Assembly (NCBI RefSeq): GCF_025699295.1
Contig: NZ_JAILWB010000011.1
Span: 124,001-188,000 of the forward strand
DNA length: 64,000 nt
Direction: 5' to 3'
DNA from: Hydrogenophaga sp.
Lineage (GTDB): Bacteria > Pseudomonadota > Gammaproteobacteria > Burkholderiales > Burkholderiaceae_C
A program made the translations under genes and the position numbers. The notes beneath the pieces were generated by a model. That model saw nothing but the letters and a program-made list of their open reading frames with translations, did no database searches and was not told where the DNA came from. Of the stretch, positions 35,400-43,999 are shown one piece after another. Numbering within the stretch: the stretch's first letter is position 1; the number at the start of each line of letters is the position of its first letter.

Positions 35400-35457
35400 C
35401 CGGGCCGCGCACGCTGGCCGCCGGGCCAGTGCCCGGTTCTCTTCTTCGGGATTCCAC

Positions 35458-35853
35458 ATGAACACCAACCACCCCACGCCCGGGCGCGACGAGCTGCTCG
35501 CCCGTTTCCTGCCGGGGCTCAGTACCCGCACGATGCGCCAGGTGGCCGAGGAAGCGCGCCTGGACGGTGAGAGCCTGAACGATCTGGTGGCGCGGTACGA
35601 GATCGACTTTGCGTGGCATGTGCTGGCGGCCGATCGCACGCGCGACGCCGTACTGACCGTGATGGAGCTCCGGCTCGGTCAACCCGTCGACGATGCGCAG
35701 CGGGCGGATGTGCGCGAGGTGCTGCAGGCGGCCTCGGCCGCCGTGTCCACGGAACTGCTGATGAGCTTCGACAACGACGTGCCGGCGCAACTGGCCCGGC
35801 TGCTCTGCGAGGGCTTCGACCGCCAGTCGGCACAGGTCGCACAGGCTGCTTGA
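35458..35853 (+). CDS. Hypothetical protein, mostly helical
   Basis: A 131-residue soluble protein that was not recognised. It has no signal peptide, membrane span or cysteine except one near the C-terminus. The composition (GRDELLARFLPGLSTRTMRQVAEEAR and ADRTRDAVLTVMELR) suggests an all-helical fold, perhaps a small adaptor. The chosen ATG gives the shortest plausible frame, because upstream sequence contains the terminator of the previous operon. It is followed by a small lipoprotein gene in the same direction. Confidence 0.55.
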   Translation: MNTNHPTPGRDELLARFLPGLSTRTMRQVAEEARLDGESLNDLVARYEIDFAWHVLAADRTRDAVLTVMELRLGQPVDDAQRADVREVLQAASAAVSTELLMSFDNDVPAQLARLLCEGFDRQSAQVAQAA

Positions 35854-35875
35854 CGGCCCGGGACGGGGCGCGAGA

Positions 35876-36109
35876 ATGGCGACCATGAACGGTTGCAGAA
35901 CACTCCCTGTCATGCTGGCCCTGTCGGTGCTGGTCGTGCTGGCTGCCTGCGGCGTCGAAACCGCGGGCACCGCCGCCACGGCGGGTGCCATCAAGAAGAA
36001 CGAGATCGAACAGGGGCGGGCCACGCAGGAACAGGTGCGGCAGCAACTGCAGAAGTCCATGGAGCAGTCGCAGCAGCGGGCCGCCGATCCGCTGGCCGAC
36101 GGCTACTGA
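35876..36109 (+). CDS. Small lipoprotein
   Basis: A 77-residue protein with a lipoprotein signal ending in the lipobox LAAC (Cys25). A mature part of about 53 residues follows, with a charged helix (KKNEIEQGRATQEQVRQQLQ and KSMEQSQQRA) likely to be coiled coil. An internal ATG at 35885 is an equally good start, giving 74 residues. The function is unknown; the size and helix recall small outer-membrane lipoproteins such as Lpp or entericidin-type peptides, without real homology being visible. Confidence 0.65.
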   Translation: MATMNGCRTLPVMLALSVLVVLAACGVETAGTAATAGAIKKNEIEQGRATQEQVRQQLQKSMEQSQQRAADPLADGY

Positions 36110-36124
36110 GTACCACCCCGCCTC

Positions 36125-36613
36125 TCAGCGCCAGCCGGGCGCTTTCTTCAGCACGAAGCCCATCACCGGATCGCCGCTGGCGCGGCCTTCGGCAGGGCGG
36201 CGCACGCCGCGCAGTTCCTGCCCGCAGCCGCTGGCGGTGACCTCACCCTCCCAGACCGCGTCCATGGTCAGGCCGTCGGCCGATTCGTCGAGGTGGAACT
36301 CGCCACCGTTCGTGACGTCGCCGACCACCTGCGCCTGCCGGTCGTTGCCGCTCGTGCTGCGCTTGAGGCTGCCGCGCACGCTGCCCGGGTGTTCGGGGTG
36401 GCGCTCGAACAGCAGCGCGCCGGTCGAGGCCGGGGCGGATTCGCGGCCGCCGTCGCTCGGCCACAGGGTGAGCTGCCACAGGCCGTAGAGCTGTTGTGGT
36501 GCGAAGTCGCCTGGCTGCGTGCAGACCGGCATCGGTGTCGCGGCGGGCTGTGCGGCCGCGGGCAGGGACAGCGCCGCGCATGCCAGGACGAGAAGCGGCA
36601 GCCGGTGTGTCAT
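36125..36613 (-). CDS. Hypothetical exported protein
   Basis: A 162-residue protein with a signal peptide (MTHRLPLLVLACAALSLPAAAQ) and a beta-rich mature domain containing LYGLWQLTLWP, GALLFERHPEHPGSV and VWEGEVTASGCGQELRGVRR. There are two cysteines (in VCTQPGDF and SGCGQE), possibly disulphide-linked in the periplasm. No family was recognised. Its start overlaps the stop of the helicase gene by 4 bp, so it is co-translated with rep although the products have no obvious link. Confidence 0.7.
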   Translation of the reverse strand: MTHRLPLLVLACAALSLPAAAQPAATPMPVCTQPGDFAPQQLYGLWQLTLWPSDGGRESAPASTGALLFERHPEHPGSVRGSLKRSTSGNDRQAQVVGDVTNGGEFHLDESADGLTMDAVWEGEVTASGCGQELRGVRRPAEGRASGDPVMGFVLKKAPGWR

Positions 36614-38688
36614 GGCGCGATGTCCGCCGCCTTTTGCGCGGCCTGTTCGGTGGCGCGCTGGGCGAACTCGGCACGCAGCGCGCGCAGCTTCTCGCGCGGG
36701 TCTTCCTTGACCGTGTTCTGGTCCAGCGCCATTTCCTGGATGAAGCGGCTGGCCTGGCCGGGAATGCTCTCACGCCCCTTCTTGCGCCGCTTGAGCCAGC
36801 TCACCGCCAGCGTGCGCTGCGCGCGCGTGATGCCCACGTACATCAGGCGGCGCTCTTCCTGCAGGCGCTGCGCCATGTTTTCCGCGGCGGCGTCGCTCTG
36901 GCCCGGCTCCTCGTCCATCTTGAAGGGCAGCAGGCCTTCGTTCACGCCGACCAGCATCACGTGCGGCCATTCCAGTCCCTTGGAGGCGTGCAGGGTGGAG
37001 AGCGTCACCACGTTCTGGTCCTGCTCGCGTTCGCTCAGCGTGGACAACAGTGCAATCGTCTGTACCACTTCCAGCAGGCTCTTGCGCGCGGTCTCCACCT
37101 GCACGCCGGCCTCGTCCTCGATCTTGCCGCCACAGCGCCCGGCCACCCAGTCGCAGAAGTCCATCACGTTGGTCCAGCGCGCGGCGGCGACCTTTTCGTT
37201 GTCCTCGCTGTCGTACAGGTGCTTCTCGTAGGCGATGTCCTTGAGCCAGTCGTTGAGGAAGGCGCGCGCGGCCTCGTGGCCCACCGTGCTCTTCGCGCGG
37301 TACTCCAGGTCGTTCACCGCGCGACCGAACTCGTGCAGCGTGGCCACGGCGCGCGCGGGCAGGGCGGTGCCGAGCGAGTTCGAGAACAGCGCCTCGAACA
37401 GACTGAGCCTGTACTGCGTGGCAAAGGTGCCGAGTTGCTGCAGTGTGGTGTGGCCGATGCCGCGCTTGGGCGTGGTGGCCGAGCGCAGGAAGGCCGGGTC
37501 GTCGTCGTTGTTGACCAGCAGGCGCAGCCAGGCGCAGAGGTCGCGGATCTCGGCGCGGTCGAAGAAGCTCTGGCCTCCGGAGACCTTGTAGGCGATGTTG
37601 GCCTTGCGCAGCGACTGCTCGAAGGCGCGCGCCATGTGGTTGGCGCGGTAGAGGATGGCGAAGTCGCGCAGCTCCTTGTGCTGCGAGCTCGCGCGCAGGC
37701 TCTGGATGCGCGCCACCGCGCGCTCGGCCTCGTGCTCTTCGTTGTCCGCGTCGACCACGCGCACCGGCTCGCCTTCGCCCAGGTCGCTCCACAGCGTCTT
37801 CGGGAACAGCTTGGGGTTGGGCCCGATCACATTGTTGGCCGCGCGCAGGATCGCGCTGGTGGAGCGGTAGTTCTGCTCCAGCTTGATGACCTTGAGCTCG
37901 GGGAAGTCCTGGGGCAGACGCTTGAGGTTGTCCAGGGTCGCGCCGCGCCAGCCATAGATGGACTGGTCGTCGTCGCCCACCGCGGTGAAGCGTGCGCGCT
38001 CGCCCACCAGCAGCTTGAGCAGTTCGTACTGCGTGGCATTGGTGTCCTGGTACTCGTCCACCAGCACGTGACCCATCTTTTTCTGCCAGCGCGCGCGCAC
38101 GTCCTCGTGCTCGCTCAGCAGCTTGAGCGGCAGGCTGATGAGGTCGTCGAAGTCCACGCTCTGGTAGGCGGTGAGCCGTTCCTCGTAACGCGCCATGATG
38201 GTCGCGGTCACGCGCTCGTTCTCGTCCTTCGCCTGCGCCAGCGCCTGGGCCGCGTTCAGGCCCGCGCTCTTCAACGCGCTGATGGCCCACTGCCAGCCGC
38301 GCGCGGTGGCGGCGTCGGTGGTGCCGCCGCAGTCCTTGAGCAGGCTGGTGATGTCGTCGGTGTCCAGGATGCTGAATTGCTTCTTCAGCCCGAGCACCGC
38401 GCCGTCCTCGCGCAGCAGGCGCACGCCCAGCGCGTGGAAGGTGCAGATCAGCACCTTCTTCGCCTCACGCCCCACCAGCTGGCCGGCGCGTTCGCGCATT
38501 TCGGCCGCGGCCTTGTTGGTGAAGGTGATGGCGGCGATGCGCTCGGCCGCCAGGCCTGCCTGGATGAGGCGGCCGATCTTGTGCGTGATCACCCGCGTCT
38601 TGCCCGAACCAGCGCCCGCGAGCACGAGGCAGGGCCCGCCCAGGTGGTTCACGGCTTCGAGTTGGGCGAGGTTCAGGCCGTGGGACAT
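36610..38688 (-). CDS. rep: ATP-dependent DNA helicase Rep (UvrD/Rep superfamily 1)
   Basis: A 692-residue 3'-5' helicase. It shows all superfamily 1A motifs: GPCLVLAGAGSGKTRVITHKI (Q-motif/Walker A), AITFTNKAAAEM (Ia), VDEYQDTNATQYELL (Walker B), DDQSIYGWRGA (III), KLEQNYRSTSAIL (IV), TLHASKGLEW (V) and RRLMYVGITRAQ (VI). The first 40 residues follow E. coli Rep more closely than UvrD, and the length (Rep 673, UvrD 720) also favours Rep, a fork helicase that clears protein roadblocks. Start chosen at MSHGLNLAQLEAV; the upstream 27 residues are not family-like. Confidence 0.92.
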   Translation of the reverse strand: MSHGLNLAQLEAVNHLGGPCLVLAGAGSGKTRVITHKIGRLIQAGLAAERIAAITFTNKAAAEMRERAGQLVGREAKKVLICTFHALGVRLLREDGAVLGLKKQFSILDTDDITSLLKDCGGTTDAATARGWQWAISALKSAGLNAAQALAQAKDENERVTATIMARYEERLTAYQSVDFDDLISLPLKLLSEHEDVRARWQKKMGHVLVDEYQDTNATQYELLKLLVGERARFTAVGDDDQSIYGWRGATLDNLKRLPQDFPELKVIKLEQNYRSTSAILRAANNVIGPNPKLFPKTLWSDLGEGEPVRVVDADNEEHEAERAVARIQSLRASSQHKELRDFAILYRANHMARAFEQSLRKANIAYKVSGGQSFFDRAEIRDLCAWLRLLVNNDDDPAFLRSATTPKRGIGHTTLQQLGTFATQYRLSLFEALFSNSLGTALPARAVATLHEFGRAVNDLEYRAKSTVGHEAARAFLNDWLKDIAYEKHLYDSEDNEKVAAARWTNVMDFCDWVAGRCGGKIEDEAGVQVETARKSLLEVVQTIALLSTLSEREQDQNVVTLSTLHASKGLEWPHVMLVGVNEGLLPFKMDEEPGQSDAAAENMAQRLQEERRLMYVGITRAQRTLAVSWLKRRKKGRESIPGQASRFIQEMALDQNTVKEDPREKLRALRAEFAQRATEQAAQKAADIAP

Positions 38689-38777
38689 GCAGAAAGGGGA
38701 CGCTTCGGAGACAAGCGCTGAATCATACCGGCCGGGGTGTCGTGGGCGGCCCACGCCGGCCTGAGACAATCGGCCCC

Positions 38778-39740
38778 GTGCTGAACATCCTGCTCGTCAC
38801 CTTCCCGTTCTTCGCGCTGGTGCTGGCGGGGTTCGTCGCGGCGCGTCGGCGCATGTTGCCGCTGGAGGCGATTCCGGGGCTCAACGGCTTCGTGCTGTTC
38901 TTCGCACTGCCCTGCATGCTGTACCGCTTCGGCTCCACCACGCCGATCGCGCAACTGCTCGATGCCACGGTGATCGGCGTGTACCTGGTGTGCGCCCTGG
39001 TGATGGTGGCCTTCTGCATTGCCATCACCATGAACCGGCGCATCCGCTGGAACGACGCTTCGCTGGGCGCGCTGGTGGCGGCGTTTCCCAACTCGGGCTT
39101 CATGGGCGTGCCGCTGATCGTGGCCCTGCTCGGCGCGTCGGCGGCGGGCACCGTGATCCTGACCATGCTGATCGACATGGTGGTCACCAGCTCGCTGTGC
39201 ATTGCGCTCTCGCGCCTGGACGATGGCGAGGGCCATGGCCGGCAGGCCATGCTGGACGCAGGCCGCAAGGCGCTGCGTGGCGTGCTCGGCAACCCCATGC
39301 CCTGGGCCATCGTGCTGGGCGCACTGGCGTCGGCGTACAGCTTCACGCTACCCCAGCCGGTGGAACAGACGCTGTGGCTGCTGGCCGATGCGGCCTCGCC
39401 GGTGGCGCTGTTCACCATCGGCGCGGTGCTCGCGCGCGCGCAGATGCAGTCCAACCACCCGATGCCACTGTCGGACTACGTGCCGGTGGCCCTCATGAAG
39501 CTGGTGCTGCATCCGCTGCTGGTGCTGGTGGTGGGCCTGGGCGCGATCCAGGTGGGCATGCCGCTCTCGCCCGCCGCGCTGACGGTGATGGTGCTGGTGG
39601 CCGCGCTGCCGAGCGCGAGCAACGTCTCGCTGCTGGCCGAGCGCTTCGGTGCCGACAACGGCCGCATCGCGCGCATCATCCTGGTCACCACGACCGCGGC
39701 CTTCTTCACCTTTTCTGCGGCGGTGTCGCTGATGACGTAG
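38778..39740 (+). CDS. AEC-family transporter (auxin efflux carrier-like)
   Basis: A 320-residue inner-membrane protein with about ten hydrophobic spans and the family elements FFALPCMLYRFG, AAFPNSGFMGVPLI and the C-terminal LPSASNVSLLAERFGAD. AEC proteins move organic acids such as malate or malonate; the substrate is not predictable. The start is GTG at 38778, chosen because hydrophobic sequence begins at once; the frame continues upstream to 38742. It is divergent from rep. Its last 35 bases overlap the end of the convergent metallo-hydrolase gene. Confidence 0.88.
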   Translation: MLNILLVTFPFFALVLAGFVAARRRMLPLEAIPGLNGFVLFFALPCMLYRFGSTTPIAQLLDATVIGVYLVCALVMVAFCIAITMNRRIRWNDASLGALVAAFPNSGFMGVPLIVALLGASAAGTVILTMLIDMVVTSSLCIALSRLDDGEGHGRQAMLDAGRKALRGVLGNPMPWAIVLGALASAYSFTLPQPVEQTLWLLADAASPVALFTIGAVLARAQMQSNHPMPLSDYVPVALMKLVLHPLLVLVVGLGAIQVGMPLSPAALTVMVLVAALPSASNVSLLAERFGADNGRIARIILVTTTAAFFTFSAAVSLMT

Positions 39741-40716
39741 GCGGGGTCTGGTCCCGCAAGGCTTCCTGCTCGCGCAGCAGGTAGGTGTTGTAGGCGTTCA
39801 TGCGATTGGCGGGCCCGAACATCGGGATGGCCGAAAACGCCGACCAGTCGGTCTTCTCGTAGGCCTCTTCGAAGGGCACGAAGTTCTCCACCGCGTCGCC
39901 CATGCTCTGGCGCAGGTGCCGCAGGTAGTCGCGCGTGGTGGCGATGTCCTTCTTCGGGTCGGTCGAGGCCGCACCATGGCCCGGTACGACGGTGCGCGCG
40001 TCGAAGGCCAGCAAGCGATCGAGCGACAGGATCCACTGCCGGCTGTTGGCCTGGCCCACGAAGGGCAGGCGGCCGTTGAAGAACAGGTCGCCCGCGTACA
40101 GAACTTTTTCCGATGGCACGAACACAGCGAGGTCCTCCGGCGTGTGCGACGGGCCGACCGGCACCAGGTCGAACACCACGCCGCCCACCTTGAGCGCGGT
40201 CGGCCCGTCGATCCAGACGTCGGCCGGCACGATGCGGGTTTGCGCATCGATCCAGGGTGCGAGGTCGGTGCGCGAAGCCTCCAGGCGCAGGCGCGCCGTG
40301 TCGGACTGGATGTACTCGCGCGACGCACCGTGGGCGATGATCTGCGCGCCCAGCGCCTTGAAATGCTGCAGGCCGTAGATGTGGTCGGCATGGTAGTGGG
40401 TCAGGATCACATGCGTCACCGGCTGGTCGGTGAGCTGGCCGATCAGGCGCGTGAGGCGCTCGGCCAGGCGTGGCGAGCCCAGTGCATCGATCACCACCAC
40501 GCCCCCGGGCGTGATCACGAAACCGGCGTTGCTGATGAAGTTCTGGTTCTTCGGCGAGCCCAGTTGCGTCAGGCCTTCGACGTAGTGGCTGCGCGGGCCC
40601 ACGGCCTGTGCCTTCATGGCAGGGCCGGCGTCGGTGGGCAGGGTGCTCTGGGCGTGGGCGGCGAAGGCCAGGGCCATCAGGGGCGCCAGCCACCAGCGGG
40701 AAGGGAGTCGGGGCAC
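39706..40716 (-). CDS. Exported MBL-fold metallo-hydrolase (SoxH-like)
   Basis: A 336-residue protein with a signal peptide (RWWLAPLMALAFAAHAQS) and a metallo-beta-lactamase fold: VVVIDALGSPRLAER, the metal site THYHADHIYG, GPSHTPEDLAVF, the bridging Asp in YAGDLFFNGR and PGHGAASTDPK. All ligands for two metals are present. Its organisation recalls SoxH and the PQQ-linked zinc hydrolases found near sulfur or alcohol oxidation genes, but no sox genes are in the window, so the substrate is unknown. The 3' end overlaps the AEC gene on the other strand. Confidence 0.87.
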   Translation of the reverse strand: MPRLPSRWWLAPLMALAFAAHAQSTLPTDAGPAMKAQAVGPRSHYVEGLTQLGSPKNQNFISNAGFVITPGGVVVIDALGSPRLAERLTRLIGQLTDQPVTHVILTHYHADHIYGLQHFKALGAQIIAHGASREYIQSDTARLRLEASRTDLAPWIDAQTRIVPADVWIDGPTALKVGGVVFDLVPVGPSHTPEDLAVFVPSEKVLYAGDLFFNGRLPFVGQANSRQWILSLDRLLAFDARTVVPGHGAASTDPKKDIATTRDYLRHLRQSMGDAVENFVPFEEAYEKTDWSAFSAIPMFGPANRMNAYNTYLLREQEALRDQTPPTSSATPPQKR

Positions 40717-40744
40717 GGGCAGATCTCCGTTGGGTATGTCCTGT

Positions 40745-40776
40745 CCTTATATCGCAGTTTGCTTATATTTGAGCGC
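40745..40776 (+). promoter_or_regulatory. AT-rich promoter region with two CTTATAT repeats
   Basis: CCTTATAT (near 40745) and GCTTATATTTGAGCGC (40761-40776) lie in the 144-bp gap between the divergent metallo-hydrolase and GAF-protein genes. TATATT is a good -10 on the plus strand. A near-identical block, GCTTATATTTGAACGC, occurs on the minus strand at 49832-49847 in front of the DsbD-like gene. Confidence 0.4.
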
Positions 40777-40860
40777 AATGGGCCATCCGGGGCTTACGTT
40801 CCCACTTCTACTGCCGATGTAGTAGGCAGGCCGGCCCTGCGCCGCCGGCGCGGAGCACCC

Positions 40861-41364
40861 ATGATCAAGGCCCCACTGCCCCACAACGAAGCGAAGCGCC
40901 TGAAGGCCTTGCGCGATCTCCTGATCCTCGACACGCCGCCCGAGGAGCGTTTTGACCGCATCTCGGCCTTCGCGGCGCAGGAATTCGACGTGCCGATCGC
41001 GCTGGTCTCTCTGGTCGACCAGGACCGACAGTGGTTCAAGTCGTCCTTCGGCATGGACGACGTGCAGGAAACGCCGCGCGACATTTCCTTCTGCGGCCAT
41101 GCGGTGGCCATGGCGAAGACGCTGGTGGTGCCCGATGCGCTGCGGGATCCGCGCTTTGCCGACAACCCCATGGTGACCGGCCACCCCTATATCCGCTTCT
41201 ATGCCGGGGCGCTGCTGCGCCTGCCATACGGGCAGGTCGTGGGCACGCTGTGCATCATGGACCGGCGCCCGCGTGAATTCGACAGACTCGATGCGGCCAT
41301 CCTCGGTGGCCTGCGCGATCTGGTGGTGGAGGAGCTGTTCCGCCGCGAAGAGGCGGTGTCGTGA
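40861..41364 (+). CDS. GAF-domain sensory protein
   Basis: A 167-residue single-domain protein. The GAF fold is recognised from EAKRLKALRDLLILDTPPEERFDRI, VPIALVSLVDQDRQWFKSSFGMD, RDISFCGHAV, VVPDALRDPRFADNP and GTLCIMDRRPREF, the type usually fused in front of kinases or diguanylate cyclases. Here it stands alone, with no output domain, so it must act through a partner. The next gene overlaps its stop (GTGA) and encodes a receiver-like protein, the obvious candidate. The ATG at 40861 is the family start; open sequence upstream is antisense to the hydrolase gene. Confidence 0.85.
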   Translation: MIKAPLPHNEAKRLKALRDLLILDTPPEERFDRISAFAAQEFDVPIALVSLVDQDRQWFKSSFGMDDVQETPRDISFCGHAVAMAKTLVVPDALRDPRFADNPMVTGHPYIRFYAGALLRLPYGQVVGTLCIMDRRPREFDRLDAAILGGLRDLVVEELFRREEAVS

Positions 41365-41771
41365 GCACCGGCCCCACGGCCTTGCGAAGGGTCCTTCTGA
41401 TCGAGCCCGACGGCCTGGTGCGCGGCACCGTGGCATCGGTGTGCCGCGAGCTGCAACTGGCCCGGGTGCGCCAGGAGATCAGCGTGGCGGCGGGGGAACA
41501 GTGGCTGAAATCGGGGTCGCCCCAGGCCCTGCTGCTGTCGCTGGCCGAAGGCGACGTGGCGCTGGAATTCCTGCAGCGCCTGCGTGCCGGAACCCTGCCG
41601 TGCGCTGCAGACCTGCCCGTGGTAGCGATGGCGCGCGAGGGCAATGCGGAGCTGGTGCTGCGGCTCAAGGAACTCGAGGTGCGCCGGCTGCTGCTGCAGC
41701 CGTTCCGCCTGCGCGACGTGATCCACACGCTGGAGCAGCTCTGGCCACTGGAAGAGCCGTTGAGCGCCTGA
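41361..41771 (+). CDS. Degenerate receiver-like protein
   Basis: A 136-residue protein with the size and alternating beta-alpha pattern of a response-regulator receiver (RRVLLIEPDGLVRGTVASVC at the start, ADLPVVAMA in the middle, LEVRRLLLQPFRLRDVI at the end). The usual phospho-acceptor region reads ALLLSLAEGD, with Ser in place of the expected Asp, and the conserved Lys before Pro is Gln (LQPF). It is therefore probably not phosphorylated in the normal way. The GTG start overlaps the GAF gene stop by 4 bp. The stop is 2 bp from the convergent priA stop. Confidence 0.65.
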   Translation: MSTGPTALRRVLLIEPDGLVRGTVASVCRELQLARVRQEISVAAGEQWLKSGSPQALLLSLAEGDVALEFLQRLRAGTLPCAADLPVVAMAREGNAELVLRLKELEVRRLLLQPFRLRDVIHTLEQLWPLEEPLSA

Positions 41772-41773
41772 GA

Positions 41774-43999
41774 TCAGATCACCAACGGGTCGACGTCCAC
41801 CGCGAAACGCACCAGGCCGCGTGCCTCCGGCAGGCTGCGGCATGCCAGCATCACCGGTTGCCATGCGCTCAGGAATCGCTGCAGCGCGCCGCGCGAAGCG
41901 GCTTCCACCAGCAGCTGCGCGCGCTCCACGTTGGCCACGCGCTGGATGGTCAGCGGCACGGCCGGGTAGAGCGTCACGTCGGTGCGATGCGGCAGGCCGT
42001 CCGCGGCCTGCGCCGCCGCGTTCAGCCAGGCCTGCGCTGCCTGCTGCGTGCGTGCATCGGCGCGCAGCAGCGCCTGGTGGCCGAACGGCGGCATGCCCGC
42101 GCTCTCGCGCTCGGCCAGTTGCTGCGCCGCGAAGGCCGGGAAATCGTGCGCGCGCAACGCGGCGAACAAGGGGTGCTGCGGCGTCCAGGTCTGCACCCAG
42201 AGCTCGCTGGCGCTGCCCTGGGCGGTGACGAAGCTCGCATCGCGCCCGGCGCGCCCACCTGCCTGCATCAGCAGCGCGAACAGGCGCTCGGGCGCGCGGT
42301 AGTCGCTGGCGAACAGGCCCGAGTCGGCGTTGATGGCCGCCACCAGCGTGATGCGGCGGAAGTCGTGGCCCTTGGCGATCATCTGCGTGCCCACCAGCAC
42401 GTCGACCTCGCCGCTGTGCATGGTGGCCAGCTGCAGCTCCAGGCTGCCCTTGAGGCGGGTCGAGTCGGCGTCCATGCGGGCCACGCGGGCGGGCCCGCCG
42501 TCGGGGCGTTTCACGTCGGCCAGCAAGCCCGCGAGCTGTTCCTCCACCTGCTCGGTGCCGCGGCCCACGGGTGCGATGTCGAGGTTGCCGCAATCGGGGC
42601 AGGCGCGCGGCACGCGCTCGGTGAAGCCGCAGTGGTGGCAGCGCAGCGTGCGGTCCAGCTTGTGGAACACGCGGTAGGCGCTGCAATGCGGGCAACCGCT
42701 CTTCCAGCCGCAGTCGTGGCAGGCCAGCACCGGTGCATAGCCGCGCCGGTTCAGCAGCACCATGCACTGCTCGCCGCGCGCGATGCGCTCGGCCATGGCC
42801 GCCACCAGCGGGGGGCTGAGCACCGCGCCCTTGGGCTGGTGGTTCATGTCGACCAGGCGCAGGCGCGGCAGCGCACCACCGCCAATGCGCGCCGGCATGG
42901 ACAGGCGCAGGTAGCGCCCCTGGTCCGCCGCGTGCCAGCTTTCCAGCGAAGGCGTGGCCGAACCCAGCACCACCTGGCAGCGTGGTGTATGGACGCCCTC
43001 TCCCTCTGGGAGAGGCTTGGCCTGTCCTGAGCCTGTCGAAGGGGGGTGAGGGCTCGCCTGCGACAACGCCACGGCGTCAGCCGCCAACGCCTCCGTCTCC
43101 ACCTTCGCGCGGTACACCGCCAGATCGCGCGCCGAGTAGCGCGCGCCCTCCTGGCTCTTGTAACTCGGGTCGTGCTCCTCGTCGACCACGATCAGCCGCA
43201 GCCCCGGCAAGCTGGCCAGCACCGCCATGCGCGTGCCCAGCACGATGCGCGCGCTGCCGGTGTGCGCCGCGAGCCAGCCGGCCAGGCGCTGGGCCGGTGT
43301 CATGCCGCTGTGCAGGCAGACCAGCGCACCGGTGCCGAACAGCGGTTCGAAGCGCTCGCGAAAGCGCGCTTCAAGCTGCGGCGTGAGGTTGATCTCGGGC
43401 ACCATCACCAGCACCTGGGCGTCGGCATGTGATTGCAATGCCTGCAGCGTGGCCCGCAGGTAGACCTCGGTCTTGCCACTGCCCGTGGCACCGAACAGCA
43501 GCACCGGCGCCTGCGCGCGCGCCAGTGCGAGCAGGGATTCACGCTGTTCGTCGCTGAGGTCGGGACCGTTCGCGCCGCCGCCGTCTTCCTGGGGCAGCGC
43601 ATCCTTGCCGGCGGTCGAAGCGGCCAGCGCCCGCTTCCTGAGCCGGCGCGCGAGTTGCACGCTGCTGAGTTCGCGCAGCTGCGGTGGAAGGGCGGCCAGG
43701 GCCACCTCGCCGAGGCTGCGCTGGTAGTACTGGGCGGCAAAACGCACCAGCTGGCGCCAGCTCGCATTCAGCGCCGGCAGGCCTTCGAGCACGCCGGTCA
43801 CGTCCCGGGTCTGGGCTTCGGACAGCCCTGCGGGCGCCTGCGACGGGCAGTCCCACACCACGCCCAGCACCTCGCGCGCGCCCAGCGGCACCCGCACCAA
43901 AGTGCCCGGCGCGAGCGACAACTCACTTCGGTAGGTCAGGGCCGCACCCACCCCGCTGTGGGCCGGGGTGGCCACGACGACGCTGGGCCAGAAAGACAT
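41774..43999 (-). CDS. priA: Primosomal replication-restart helicase PriA, with in-frame repeat insertion
   Basis: A 741-residue superfamily 2 helicase that reloads the replisome at stalled forks. Visible are the 3'-DNA-end-binding N-terminus (VRVPLGAREVLGVVW), FGATGSGKTEVYLRA (Walker A), VDEEHDPSYKSQEG (DEAH-like), LGSATPSLESW (III), a zinc module with four Cys pairs (CHDCGW, CPHC, CHHCGF, CPDCG) and GTQMIAKGHDF. Between the DEEH and SATP motifs there are about 37 extra residues relative to E. coli PriA, including SPHPPSTGSGQAKPLPEGEG, which is the translation of a dispersed repeat (42995-43056). Start set at MSFWPSVVV; the upstream 47 residues are intergenic. Confidence 0.95.
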   Translation of the reverse strand: MSFWPSVVVATPAHSGVGAALTYRSELSLAPGTLVRVPLGAREVLGVVWDCPSQAPAGLSEAQTRDVTGVLEGLPALNASWRQLVRFAAQYYQRSLGEVALAALPPQLRELSSVQLARRLRKRALAASTAGKDALPQEDGGGANGPDLSDEQRESLLALARAQAPVLLFGATGSGKTEVYLRATLQALQSHADAQVLVMVPEINLTPQLEARFRERFEPLFGTGALVCLHSGMTPAQRLAGWLAAHTGSARIVLGTRMAVLASLPGLRLIVVDEEHDPSYKSQEGARYSARDLAVYRAKVETEALAADAVALSQASPHPPSTGSGQAKPLPEGEGVHTPRCQVVLGSATPSLESWHAADQGRYLRLSMPARIGGGALPRLRLVDMNHQPKGAVLSPPLVAAMAERIARGEQCMVLLNRRGYAPVLACHDCGWKSGCPHCSAYRVFHKLDRTLRCHHCGFTERVPRACPDCGNLDIAPVGRGTEQVEEQLAGLLADVKRPDGGPARVARMDADSTRLKGSLELQLATMHSGEVDVLVGTQMIAKGHDFRRITLVAAINADSGLFASDYRAPERLFALLMQAGGRAGRDASFVTAQGSASELWVQTWTPQHPLFAALRAHDFPAFAAQQLAERESAGMPPFGHQALLRADARTQQAAQAWLNAAAQAADGLPHRTDVTLYPAVPLTIQRVANVERAQLLVEAASRGALQRFLSAWQPVMLACRSLPEARGLVRFAVDVDPLVI
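42995..43056. repeat. Dispersed palindromic repeat inserted in frame in priA
   Basis: CCCTCTCCCTCTGGGAGAGG is a palindrome, followed by CCTGTCCTGAGCCTGTCGAAGG and GGGGTGAGGG. This combination (flanking CCCTCACCCC / CCCTCTCCC arms around TTCGACAGGCTCAGGACAGG) is a repeat familiar from intergenic DNA of many beta- and gammaproteobacteria. Here it is translated as part of PriA (about residues 315-335) without breaking the frame. Confidence 0.8.

Noticed and set aside
42995..43056. Possible frameshift or assembly error in priA caused by the repeat
   Set aside because: The frame is intact through the insertion and all later helicase and zinc motifs are in place.
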